Part shown: positions 1 through 7,005 of the stretch, in pieces
Layout of the letters: the number at the start of each line of letters is the position of its first letter
Position numbering within the stretch: the first letter of the stretch is position 1
Assembly (NCBI GenBank): GCA_948560485.1
Contig: CAOXUF010000009.1
Location: 12,506 to 23,887, forward strand
From: an uncultured Eubacterium sp.
Lineage (GTDB): Bacteria; Bacillota_A; Clostridia; Lachnospirales; Lachnospiraceae
Reading direction: 5' to 3'
Length of the DNA stretch: 11,382 bases
Translations under genes and position numbers: made by a program
The notes under the pieces: model-generated
Told to the model about the DNA's origin: nothing
Seen by the model: the letters and a program-made list of their open reading frames with translations, nothing else
Database searches by the model: none

Positions 1-140
1 CAATGTATATCAGCAAAGTAGTAAAGCCTTTAGGAATTAAAGTTACCAGAATTGCCAGCGGCGTTCCGGTAGGCGGTGATTTAGAATGTATAGATAATGT
101 CACATTGCTCAGGGCATTGGAAGGCCGTGTGACAGTATAA
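1..140 (+). CDS. recR: RecR recombination mediator, 3' end only
   Basis: This is the C-terminal 45 complete codons of a gene that enters from the left edge, ending at TAA 138-140. The visible residues include [20 protein letters not shown], then GGDLE, and finish [11 protein letters not shown]. That is the characteristic end of RecR: the last part of the Toprim domain and the C-terminal wrap-around segment with the GVPVGGDLE motif. RecR works with RecF and RecO to load RecA at single-strand gaps and is cytoplasmic. The N-terminal helix-hairpin-helix and zinc finger lie outside the window. The next gene starts 35 bases downstream, so co-transcription is likely. Identification is confident despite the short fragment. 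Confidence 0.93.
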   Translation, partial: MYISKVVKPLGIKVTRIASGVPVGGDLECIDNVTLLRALEGRVTV

Positions 141-175
141 GAAACGTCAGGGTAAGGATATAAAGAGGTATTCAA

Positions 176-2884
176 ATGGATAAGAATGAACAGTTACTAA
201 AAATGGAAGAGCTGAGAAGCGCAATGCGTAATCGGGAGTTTGACAAAGCGGCAGAAATTGCTGATTCTTTGGAATTGAAAAAGATTAAAGATAACAATTT
301 TTTAAGTGTTGTTGCGGATGCTTATGAGAGAACAAGGAATTATGAGGATGCAAAAAAGGCATTGGAACTGGCATATGAGAACACGAATGCCGGAAGATTG
401 ATAGCATTTAAGTTGTGTCTTATTTCTGTAAAAATGAAAGATTTTGAAGAGGCGAAAAATTATTATGATGATTTTATAGAGATGGCACCTCGTGATACAG
501 CCAGATACATATTAAAATACAGAATGTCTAAGGCGCAGGGAAAATCAATAGAAGAGTTGATTTCCATATTGGAAGAATATGTGAATCTGGATATGGAAGA
601 AAAATGGGCGTATGAACTGGCAAAATTGTACCATAAAGCCGGAGAGACAGAAAAATGCGTAGATATTTGTGATGAAATCAGTCTATGGTTTTCAGAGGGA
701 AAATATGTTAATAAAGCAATGGAACTAAAGAGCAGGCATGCAACACTAACAGCTTCCCAGCAGGAGAAATATGACGAAAACCAGATGCGTCAGGAAGAAA
801 AATTAGAGAATGCTGAAGTAAAGGAAATTCAGCTAGAAGAAAAAAATCAAGAGATAAAGGAAGAAACAAAGAAACAGAAGAGAAGACCATTTGAAATAAA
901 TCCAGATATGATAACTGGAGAAGTACTACCTGATGAAACAAAAGAACAGAGTGAAAATAAGATAAGTGGTGATATGGAAGAGATTGTGCTTCCGGAAGAG
1001 ATTGAAGAGAGTGTTGTGGAAGAAGTGAAACATGCCGGTGAGCATATGATGGAAAATGAGCAGCCGGAAAACAGTTCTGATGACAACACAGCAGATGAGA
1101 CAGTTAGTGAAAAAGATGAAGCTGCAGAAGAACCGGAAGATATACTTCCACAGACAGAAAAACTGACTGGAATTAAGGATGTCAGTGACATACTGAAACA
1201 ACTCCAGGAAAGAGGTATTCTGAAAGCAGAAACGGTACAGCAGGCAGTGGACATTATAGATGAAGCCAGTGCAGTGAAAGATACAAGTGAAACAGAAGAA
1301 AAAACAGTTGAAAGAAAAAATGTATTCAAGGAAAAGACAGATGCTGTAGAGCAGAGTGATAACGAAGAAGTTATATTTGATGACAGTGATATTATTGACG
1401 AAGAAGAGTTAAAAACAGAAGAAGAAAAAAAGGTCACTCCGATTGTAAATGAATCAGATGATATGGGAAGTACCCGTATTTTTGATAAAGTTCAGACAAT
1501 TGAGAACGGCGATATTGTAGAACAGCCGAAAGTAAGCAAAGTTGTAAAACCTCCTGTTCAGGAAATAAAAGAGGATGCCATGCCGGTTCATGGAAATACA
1601 GGAGATATTCCAATACTTGACTTGGACTTTGAAGCACCAAAGAGAGATGACAGTAATGATATCGGTCAAAAAAATATGTACGAAAACATTGCAGCAAACT
1701 CTGATTTGGGATATAAGACAGATAAACTTCCTACAAGAGAAGAACTACAGGCAGCCATAAAAAAAGCTGAGGAAGCAGTTGCAAACAAAGAAGCAGAAAA
1801 TGTTGATGATAATATTCCGAAAGTGGATGTGCCGAATGTCAGAGTAAAGGAAAATCCAAGTTCAAAAATTGAAGTGTTATCCGGTGCAGGAATTGTGGAT
1901 GAGGGAGAAGTCAAGCAGAGCCAAATGATTTCAGATACCTCAGACGGAACAAAAGCAGATACAGCATCTGCTGACGAGACAAAGACAGTTGATAACCAGA
2001 ATAGTAAAAATCCTTTTGATAGTAATATCGCAGTGGGAAATGCAGCTATGCAGCCTGGTAACATTATGGAGAGTGTTTCAGATACGGAGAGTCACAATGA
2101 AAAAACAGAGACTGTTATCAGAGAAGATATTTTATCTGAGGCAGAGCTTACAGAGTTTAAAAATTATTTGAATGTAGAAGGTTTTGAAACAAATATTCGC
2201 GAAGTATTACAGGAACTGATTGTGAATTATACACCAAATGGAAAATCGGACGAAGGTAATGTAATCATCATGGGCGATGAGAAAACAGGAAAGACAACTT
2301 TGGCGATTGAATTGGTGAAACTGGTAAACCGGAAACGCGGAAGACGCAATCGAAGACTGGCGAAGGTTGATGCAGGTGCATTAAACAGAAAAGGCTTCCG
2401 ATATGCAATTAATAAATTAGTAGGAAGTGATCTGATTGTAGAAAATGCAGATCAGTTAGGAAAGATGACAGTCAGCGAGTTAATTGATGTATCCGGTATG
2501 TTTACGGATGACATGTTGATTGTTTTAGAGGGTAATATTGAAGGAATGGAGACTTTGATCAAAGAATCTCCACGATTGGAAACCGTGTTTAATCATGTAG
2601 TCCGCATTAAGGAATATGATATTAAGGAATGGGTGGAATACGGAAAACAGTATGCTCTTGCAAGGGGGTATAGTGTGGATGAACTAGCGAACTTAGCATT
2701 CTACAAAGCTATTGATGATTTCTTTGGTGCAAATAAAGGAATCGGACAGTCAGATGTTGAGGGAATTATAGATAAAGCTATTGATAAATCCAGCAGAATC
2801 AGCAGAAAAGTCAAAGGGATTTTTGGCTCTAAGACAGATGATGAGGGATTAGTCGTTTTACAGGAATCAGATTTTGATATTTAA
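176..2884 (+). CDS. TPR-repeat, acidic-linker protein with C-terminal AAA+-like ATPase domain; function unknown
   Basis: This 902-residue protein has three zones. Residues about 8-185 are paired amphipathic helices of TPR type (for example FLSVVADAYERTRNYEDAKK and WAYELAKLYHKAGETEKCVD), which suggests protein binding. Residues about 195-650 are a long, low-complexity linker very rich in Glu, Asp and Lys, probably disordered. Residues about 655-880 form an ATPase-like domain: Walker A GDEKTGKT at 700-707, a Walker B-like strand MLIVLEG at 780-786, and a segment ESPRLETVFNHVV near 797-809. That last segment resembles the CbxX/SpoVK AAA+ region NPGLRSRF, but Val804 sits where the family has an arginine. 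No signal peptide or membrane segment is seen, so it should be cytoplasmic. The start ATG follows AAAGAGG by 7 bases. It lies between recR and transketolase and may share their transcript. The domain reading is moderately sure; the function is not known to me. Confidence 0.85.
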   Translation: MDKNEQLLKMEELRSAMRNREFDKAAEIADSLELKKIKDNNFLSVVADAYERTRNYEDAKKALELAYENTNAGRLIAFKLCLISVKMKDFEEAKNYYDDFIEMAPRDTARYILKYRMSKAQGKSIEELISILEEYVNLDMEEKWAYELAKLYHKAGETEKCVDICDEISLWFSEGKYVNKAMELKSRHATLTASQQEKYDENQMRQEEKLENAEVKEIQLEEKNQEIKEETKKQKRRPFEINPDMITGEVLPDETKEQSENKISGDMEEIVLPEEIEESVVEEVKHAGEHMMENEQPENSSDDNTADETVSEKDEAAEEPEDILPQTEKLTGIKDVSDILKQLQERGILKAETVQQAVDIIDEASAVKDTSETEEKTVERKNVFKEKTDAVEQSDNEEVIFDDSDIIDEEELKTEEEKKVTPIVNESDDMGSTRIFDKVQTIENGDIVEQPKVSKVVKPPVQEIKEDAMPVHGNTGDIPILDLDFEAPKRDDSNDIGQKNMYENIAANSDLGYKTDKLPTREELQAAIKKAEEAVANKEAENVDDNIPKVDVPNVRVKENPSSKIEVLSGAGIVDEGEVKQSQMISDTSDGTKADTASADETKTVDNQNSKNPFDSNIAVGNAAMQPGNIMESVSDTESHNEKTETVIREDILSEAELTEFKNYLNVEGFETNIREVLQELIVNYTPNGKSDEGNVIIMGDEKTGKTTLAIELVKLVNRKRGRRNRRLAKVDAGALNRKGFRYAINKLVGSDLIVENADQLGKMTVSELIDVSGMFTDDMLIVLEGNIEGMETLIKESPRLETVFNHVVRIKEYDIKEWVEYGKQYALARGYSVDELANLAFYKAIDDFFGANKGIGQSDVEGIIDKAIDKSSRISRKVKGIFGSKTDDEGLVVLQESDFDI

Positions 2885-2890
2885 AGTAAG

Positions 2891-2906
2891 AAAGGAAAAA
2901 ACAATG
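2891..2906 (+). promoter_or_regulatory. Ribosome binding site that decides the transketolase N-subunit start
   Basis: AAAGGA (2891-2896) lies 7 bases before ATG 2904. An in-frame ATG at 2874 would add ten residues (MIFKVRKEKT) that overlap the upstream gene's end and have no ribosome binding site. Transketolase N-subunits normally begin close to the helix EKIANEVRKNIV. The 2904 start is therefore preferred. Confidence 0.8.
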
Positions 2907-3740
2907 GAAAATTTGCAGCTTGAAAAAATTGCCAACGAAGTAAGAAAAAACATTGTAACAGCATTGCATAGTGCCGGTTCAGGACATCCGGGCGGTTCAT
3001 TGTCAGCAGCAGATATGGTGACATATCTGTACTACGAAGAAATGAATGTGGATGTGAATGACACAAAAAATCCGGACAGAGACAGATTTGTTTTATCAAA
3101 AGGTCATGCGGCACCGGTATTGTATGGTGTTTTAGCAGAAAAAGGATATATTCCAAAAGAGGATCTGATAAAGTTGAGAAAAACAGATTCTTATCTTCAG
3201 GGACATCCGGATATGAAACATACAGCCGGTGTGGAAATGTCAGCAGGTTCCCTTGGACAGGGCGTATCCGCAGCGGTAGGAATGGCACTGGCAGGAAAAC
3301 TTGATAACAGAGATTACAGAGTTTACACAATGCTTGGTGATGGTGAGATAGAAGAAGGTCAGGTCTGGGAAGCGGCGATGTTTGCAGGCCACAGAAAACT
3401 TGACAACCTCGTTGTTATTGTAGATAACAATAATCTTCAGATTGACGGAACAGTGGAAGAGGTATGCTCTCCATATCCGATTGATGAGAAGTTTAAAGCT
3501 TTTAATTTCCATGTTGTAACCATCGACGGACATGACTTTGATGAAATCAGAAGAGCATTGAATGAGGCGAAAGAGACAAAGGGAATGCCGACAGCAATCG
3601 TAATGAATACGGTTAAGGGTAAAGGTGTTTCGTTTATGGAGAATCAGGTAAACTGGCATGGAGCAGCTCCAAATGATGAACAGTACAAAACGGCAATGGA
3701 AGATTTAGAGAAAGCAGGTGAAGCGTTATGTCAGAAGTAA
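2904..3740 (+). CDS. tkt: Transketolase, N-terminal (thiamine diphosphate-binding) subunit
   Basis: This 278-residue protein is the N-terminal half of a split transketolase. The enzyme moves two-carbon ketol units between sugar phosphates in the non-oxidative pentose phosphate pathway, in the cytoplasm, with thiamine diphosphate and a divalent metal. Visible family marks are GSGHPGG with His28, SKGHAAP with His68, GSLGQG, and the cofactor motif starting GDG at 145-147 and closing with the NNN at 175-177. The length fits the split form common in Clostridia and Archaea, in which the pyrimidine-binding half is a separate gene. Here that half follows at once and overlaps by 13 bases, consistent with translational coupling and equimolar assembly. 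It could be a paralog acting on other sugars, but nothing in the neighbourhood suggests that. Confidence 0.95.
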   Translation: MENLQLEKIANEVRKNIVTALHSAGSGHPGGSLSAADMVTYLYYEEMNVDVNDTKNPDRDRFVLSKGHAAPVLYGVLAEKGYIPKEDLIKLRKTDSYLQGHPDMKHTAGVEMSAGSLGQGVSAAVGMALAGKLDNRDYRVYTMLGDGEIEEGQVWEAAMFAGHRKLDNLVVIVDNNNLQIDGTVEEVCSPYPIDEKFKAFNFHVVTIDGHDFDEIRRALNEAKETKGMPTAIVMNTVKGKGVSFMENQVNWHGAAPNDEQYKTAMEDLEKAGEALCQK

Positions 3741-4666
3741 AGAAAATAGCAACAAGAGAGAGTTATGGCAATGCTTTGGTGGAAATTGGAAAAGAACATG
3801 ATGATTTGGTTGTTTTAGACGCGGATCTTGCAGCAGCTACGAAAACAGGCATTTTTAAGAAGGAATTTCCGGACAGACATATCGACTGTGGTATTGCGGA
3901 AGCGAACATGATGGGTATTGCGGCAGGACTTTCTACCTGTGGAAAGGTGCCTTTTGCAAGTACATTTGCCATGTTTGCGGCAGGAAGAGCTTTTGAGCAG
4001 GTAAGAAATACAATTGGATATCCTCATCTGAATGTAAAGATTGGAGCCACACATGCAGGAATCTCTGTAGGTGAAGACGGGGCTACGCATCAGTGTAATG
4101 AAGATATTGCTTTAATGAGAACAATTCCGGGAATGACGATTATTAATCCCTGTGATGATATTGAAGCGAGAGCTGCAGTAAAGGCTGCGTATGAAATGGA
4201 TGGTCCGGTTTATCTAAGATTTGGAAGACTGGCAGCTCCGGTAATCAATAAAGAGGATTATCAGTTCGAGATTGGAAAGGGTGTCATGATGCGGGAAGGC
4301 AGTGATGTTACGATTGTGGCTACCGGTCTGATGGTAAGCAATGTGTTAGAGGCAGCTGAAAAACTGGCTGATGATGGAATTAATGCTGAAGTTATTAATA
4401 TTCATACGATAAAACCATTGGATGAAGATATGATTATTGAGTCAGCAAAGAAGACCGGCAGGGTGATTACAGTGGAAGAACATTCAGTGATTGGCGGACT
4501 GGGCAGTGCAGTGTGTGATGCTTTGTGCGAGAAATGTCCTACACCTGTAACGAAGTTAGGTGTCAATGACATGTTTGGTCATTCGGGACCGGCTTTGGAA
4601 TTATTGAAGGAATTTAAGCTGGATGGAGATGGTATCTATAGTCAGGTAAAGAATATTATGGCTTAA
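3728..4666 (+). CDS. tkt: Transketolase, C-terminal (pyrimidine-binding) subunit
   Basis: This 312-residue protein is the partner of the preceding gene. It begins with ATRESYGNALVEIG, then LDADLAAATKT, and carries the catalytic glutamate in CGIAEANMMG (Glu58), which activates the cofactor by contacting the aminopyrimidine ring. FASTFAMFAAGRAFEQVRN and GATHAGISVGEDGATHQ are typical of the pyrimidine-binding domain. The last third (from about residue 190, with VTIVATGLMVSNVLEAAEKL and VITVEEHSVIGGLGSAV) is the usual transketolase C-terminal domain. Its ATG lies inside the end of the upstream frame. AGGTG at 3716-3720 is a modest ribosome binding site 7 bases away, so translation probably depends partly on coupling. 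No convincing terminator follows directly; the first strong one is at 4842-4875. Confidence 0.95.
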   Translation: MSEVKKIATRESYGNALVEIGKEHDDLVVLDADLAAATKTGIFKKEFPDRHIDCGIAEANMMGIAAGLSTCGKVPFASTFAMFAAGRAFEQVRNTIGYPHLNVKIGATHAGISVGEDGATHQCNEDIALMRTIPGMTIINPCDDIEARAAVKAAYEMDGPVYLRFGRLAAPVINKEDYQFEIGKGVMMREGSDVTIVATGLMVSNVLEAAEKLADDGINAEVINIHTIKPLDEDMIIESAKKTGRVITVEEHSVIGGLGSAVCDALCEKCPTPVTKLGVNDMFGHSGPALELLKEFKLDGDGIYSQVKNIMA

Positions 4667-4707
4667 TGAATTGTGAAACATTTCAAAGTAAATAAAAACT
4701 TTATATT

Positions 4708-4729
4708 TTTAATGAATATATTCATTAAA
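4708..4729. repeat. Perfect 22-bp AT-rich palindrome upstream of the amt promoter
   Basis: The stretch reads the same on both strands over all 22 bases, with a half-site of TTTAATGAATA. It has only two G/C pairs and no trailing T-run, so it is unlikely to be a terminator. It sits 63 bases upstream of the -35 element at 4793. A dimeric regulator's operator is possible but unproven; chance symmetry in AT-rich DNA is the alternative. Confidence 0.5.
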
Positions 4730-4792
4730 TTAAGAATAAGATGAAATAAATAAACAATCAGGTTTATTTTATAAGTAAAGTGATAGAATAGG

Positions 4793-4820
4793 TTGAAAAT
4801 CCAATTTTTGGTGCTATACT
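4793..4820 (+). promoter_or_regulatory. Sigma-A-like promoter for the ammonium transporter
   Basis: TTGAAA (4793-4798) and TATACT (4815-4820) are separated by 16 bases, each one or two bases from consensus. Transcription would start near 4826-4828. This leaves an untranslated leader of about 150 bases that carries the terminator at 4842-4875 before the gene begins at 4978. Confidence 0.68.
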
Positions 4821-4841
4821 AGTCACTGTTAAACGAAATGC

Positions 4842-4875
4842 AAGGGAGCAGACGTAATAGTCTAGCTCCCTTTTT
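4842..4875 (+). terminator. Intrinsic terminator in the amt leader (candidate attenuator)
   Basis: AAGGGAGC (4842-4849) pairs with GCTCCCTT (4865-4872). The inner stem AGAC (4850-4853)/GTCT (4860-4863) closes a six-base loop GTAATA, with a single bulged A at 4864. That is 12 base pairs in total, with the T-run 4871-4875 at the 3' side. It lies about 15 bases after the predicted start site of the amt promoter, so it should stop amt transcription unless it is prevented from forming. It could also serve as the end of the transketolase transcript. Mutually exclusive alternative hairpins are possible: the T-run and following bases (TTCCTTT 4874-4880) can pair with AAAGGAA (4895-4901). Confidence 0.75.
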
Positions 4876-4943
4876 CCTTTGTTTTGATAGAACAAAAGGA
4901 ACTCGTTAAGGAAACATTCCCCTATAAATAAAAAGTGTTTCCT
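4874..4943 (+). promoter_or_regulatory. Two further hairpins in the amt leader
   Basis: The first hairpin pairs TTCCTTT (4874-4880) with AAAGGAA (4895-4901), continued by GTT/AAC across a bulged A. It shares bases with the terminator's T-run. The second pairs AGGAAACA (4909-4916) with TGTTTCCT (4936-4943), an 8-bp stem with a 19-base loop, ending 21 bases before the ribosome binding site. The stems are directly visible; a regulatory role is inferred from their position. No known riboswitch class was recognised. Confidence 0.45.
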
Positions 4944-4964
4944 AAAGAAAAGACTGAAAAGAAT

Positions 4965-4980
4965 GGAGGAAGAAATTATG
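4965..4980 (+). promoter_or_regulatory. Ribosome binding site that decides the amt start
   Basis: GGAGGA (4965-4970) lies 7 bases before ATG 4978. The earlier in-frame ATG at 4963 overlaps this Shine-Dalgarno sequence itself and has none of its own, so the protein is taken to start MTGEIQNAIN. Confidence 0.85.
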
Positions 4981-6708
4981 ACAGGAGAGATTCAAAATGC
5001 AATTAACAGTGCAGCAGATATACCGTTTGCTATCTGGTTTTTAATTGGTGCAGCGTTGGTATTTTTTATGCAGTGTGGATTTGCAATGGTGGAGACAGGT
5101 TTTACCAGAGCGAAAAATGCAGGAAACATTATTATGAAAAACTTAATGGATTTCTGTATTGGTACAGTAACATTTATTTTATTAGGATTTGGGCTGATGA
5201 TGTCTGAGGATTATGTAGCGGGTATTATTGGTATTCCAAACATGGGAATATTCACAAATTATGGAAGTTTTGATTATTCCAGTTTTGTATTTCAGTTAGT
5301 ATTCTGTGCTACTGCGGCAACAATTGTTTCAGGGGCTATGGCAGAAAGAACAAAGTTCAGTGCTTATTGTATTTATTCGGCTGCAATTAGTGCTGTAGTA
5401 TACCCGATTGAAGCAGGATGGGTTTGGAACACAGAAGGATGGTTATCAAAACTGAATTTTGTAGATTTTGCAGGTTCTACGGTAATTCATATGGTAGGTG
5501 GTACAGCAGCTTTAGTAGGAGCAATTATTGTAGGTCCACGTATTGGAAAATTTAGTAAGACAAAAGATGGCAGAGTAAAATCTAATGCGATTGCAGGACA
5601 TTCCCTTACACTTGGTGCTTTAGGATGTTTTATCCTTTGGTTTGGATGGTATGGATTTAATGGTGCGGCAGCAACATCAGCAGATAGCCTTGCATCAATA
5701 TTCCTTACAACAACATTGGCACCGGCATTAGCTACAGTATCCTGTATGGTATTTACATGGCTTAAGGATGGAAAACCGGATGTAGGAATGTGTCTGAATG
5801 CGTCTCTGGCAGGTTTGGTTGCTGTTACTGCAGGATGTGCTTCTGTTGATGCAGTTGGTGCAATTATCATTGGTATTGTAGCAGGTATTTTAGTTGATGT
5901 GGTAGTTGAATTATTAGATAAGAAGTTACATATAGATGATCCGGTTGGTGCTGTAGGTGTTCATATGGCAAATGGTATCTGGGGCACATTGGCAGTTGGT
6001 CTTTTTGCAACAGGTAAAGGTACAGGAGCATTTGTAGATGGTTCAACTTATGCAGGATTGTTTTATGGTGGTGGATTTAAGTTATTAGGAATTCAGGCAC
6101 TTGGTATGATTACGATTGTAGTGTATGCAGCGATTATGATGACAATTGTATTTTTGGCAATTAAACATACGATTGGACTTCGTGCTTCTGCCGAGGATGA
6201 GATTATTGGTATGGACCTTTCAGAACATGGTTTGTCATCAGCATACGCAGACTTTGTTGCTACTGCACCGGCATTTAATGGTGACATTGGCGGAGCTGTA
6301 GATGTAACTGGAGTTGAACCGGTACCATTGGCACTTGGGGCAAAAGCAGAAGGCAAGTTTACTAAGGTTACAATCATCTGTCCGGAAGACAAGTTTGGTG
6401 TACTTCGTGATACAATGGCGGCTATTGGTGTGACTGGTATGACGGTTAGTCAGGTAATGGGCTGTGGTGTTGAAAAAGGACACTTAGGAAGATACAGAGG
6501 CGTTCCTACTACAATGAACCTTTATCCAAAGGTACAGGTAGATATTGTTGTATCAACTGTTGATCCGGGATTGGTAGTTGCAGCAGCAAGAAAGGCTATT
6601 GGAACAGAGCATAGAGGTTCCGGTAAGATTTTTGTGACAGATGTGGAAGATGTTATGAGAGTGAGAACCGGAGAAATGGGATATGATGCATTGGCATATG
6701 ATAAATAA
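4978..6708 (+). CDS. amt: Ammonium transporter fused to a C-terminal P-II (GlnB/GlnK-like) domain
   Basis: This 576-residue membrane protein has two parts. Residues about 15-420 are an Amt/Mep/Rh channel with about eleven hydrophobic helices. Family marks are FAMVETGFTRAKN, SGAMAERTKF, DFAGSTVIHMVGG with pore His171, GVHMANGIWG with pore His329, and the cytoplasmic tail ASAEDEIIGMDLSEHG (403-418). After a linker of about 40 residues, residues 462-576 form a whole P-II domain: GVTGMTV, a T-loop region (495-515, with KGHLGRYRG), and the nucleotide-binding end GSGKIFV...VRVRTGE. Arg507 matches Arg47 of E. coli GlnK, the residue that plugs the AmtB pore. The uridylylation tyrosine (Tyr51 in E. 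coli) is Thr511 here, and Gln39 is Glu499. In most bacteria amtB and glnK are separate adjacent genes; here the gate is attached. It stands alone with its own promoter, attenuator-like leader and terminator. Confidence 0.95.
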   Translation: MTGEIQNAINSAADIPFAIWFLIGAALVFFMQCGFAMVETGFTRAKNAGNIIMKNLMDFCIGTVTFILLGFGLMMSEDYVAGIIGIPNMGIFTNYGSFDYSSFVFQLVFCATAATIVSGAMAERTKFSAYCIYSAAISAVVYPIEAGWVWNTEGWLSKLNFVDFAGSTVIHMVGGTAALVGAIIVGPRIGKFSKTKDGRVKSNAIAGHSLTLGALGCFILWFGWYGFNGAAATSADSLASIFLTTTLAPALATVSCMVFTWLKDGKPDVGMCLNASLAGLVAVTAGCASVDAVGAIIIGIVAGILVDVVVELLDKKLHIDDPVGAVGVHMANGIWGTLAVGLFATGKGTGAFVDGSTYAGLFYGGGFKLLGIQALGMITIVVYAAIMMTIVFLAIKHTIGLRASAEDEIIGMDLSEHGLSSAYADFVATAPAFNGDIGGAVDVTGVEPVPLALGAKAEGKFTKVTIICPEDKFGVLRDTMAAIGVTGMTVSQVMGCGVEKGHLGRYRGVPTTMNLYPKVQVDIVVSTVDPGLVVAAARKAIGTEHRGSGKIFVTDVEDVMRVRTGEMGYDALAYDK

Positions 6709-6711
6709 AAG

Positions 6712-6762
6712 CTACGGACTTTAAAAGCGTAGTGTGCAACGATTGATGTTTAGGAACATCAG
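6712..6762 (+). other. Small hairpins in the amt 3' untranslated region
   Basis: CTACG (6712-6716) pairs with CGTAG (6728-6732). TGATGTT (6744-6750) pairs with AACATCA (6755-6761) around a four-base loop TAGG. Neither is followed by a T-run, so they are not terminators by themselves. They may protect the transcript end; this is weak inference. Confidence 0.35.
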
Positions 6763-6779
6763 TTCTTAAAATATATTTA

Positions 6780-6836
6780 CTTAATCTCATTAAAGGGCTG
6801 GCACTTATGTGCCAGTTCTTTTTTTATGAGATTAAG
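6780..6836 (+). terminator. Strong intrinsic terminator of amt, nested in an 11-bp inverted repeat
   Basis: The core stem is CTGGCAC (6798-6804) with GTGCCAG (6809-6815) around TTAT. It is followed by TTCTTTTTTT (6816-6825). Outside this, CTTAATCTCAT (6780-6790) is perfectly complementary to ATGAGATTAAG (6826-6836). The outer stem would enclose the T-run, so it cannot form before termination. It makes the opposite strand also hairpin-forming with an A-rich interior, but offers no T-run for reverse termination. Confidence 0.88.
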
Positions 6837-6922
6837 TTGAGAAAAACAATATAATCTAAATAATATATTGAAATAAAATCGTTTTAGTATAGGAAAAATC
6901 AAAAATCTACATTAGTAGTTAT

Positions 6923-6951
6923 TTTACTTTAAAAAATGTCGAAAATATAAT
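6923..6951 (+). promoter_or_regulatory. Promoter for the SipW-type locus
   Basis: TTTACT (6923-6928) and a perfect TATAAT (6946-6951) are 17 bases apart. The stretch 6837-7005 is otherwise AT-rich non-coding DNA with no gene seen. The promoter leads to the ribosome binding site at 6972, giving a leader of only about 15-20 bases. Confidence 0.6.
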
Positions 6952-6971
6952 GAAAGAAAACGGAGAATTCT

Positions 6972-6990
6972 AAAGGAGGAAATAACAATA
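6972..6990 (+). promoter_or_regulatory. Perfect Shine-Dalgarno sequence placed before an ATA codon
   Basis: AAAGGAGG (6972-6979) is the best ribosome binding site in the window. At the normal distance of 7 bases past GGAGGA lies ATA (6988-6990), followed in frame by AAAAACAGATGCATC and then ATG 7006. With ATG in place of ATA the protein would begin MKNRCIMYRKSK. The first true ATG is 26 bases from the site, too far for efficient use. Either ATA is used as a rare weak start or the start codon has been lost by one base change. Confidence 0.65.
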
Positions 6991-7005
6991 AAAAACAGAT
7001 GCATC

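Noticed and set aside
847..1437. Long antisense reading frame (196 codons, very Ser-rich) opposite the acidic linker
   Set aside because: It is the mirror of Glu/Asp-rich codons on the other strand, has no ribosome binding site, and its composition is explained by the shadowed gene.
2874..2903. Earlier ATG for the transketolase N-subunit
   Set aside because: It overlaps the previous gene, has no ribosome binding site, and adds residues not typical of the family; ATG 2904 has AAAGGA at 7 bases.
4963..4977. Earlier ATG for the ammonium transporter
   Set aside because: This ATG overlaps the GGAGGA that serves ATG 4978, and it lacks a ribosome binding site of its own.
5487..5870. Antisense reading frame within amt
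   Set aside because: It is a shadow of the conserved Amt coding strand, with no start signals and no recognisable domain.
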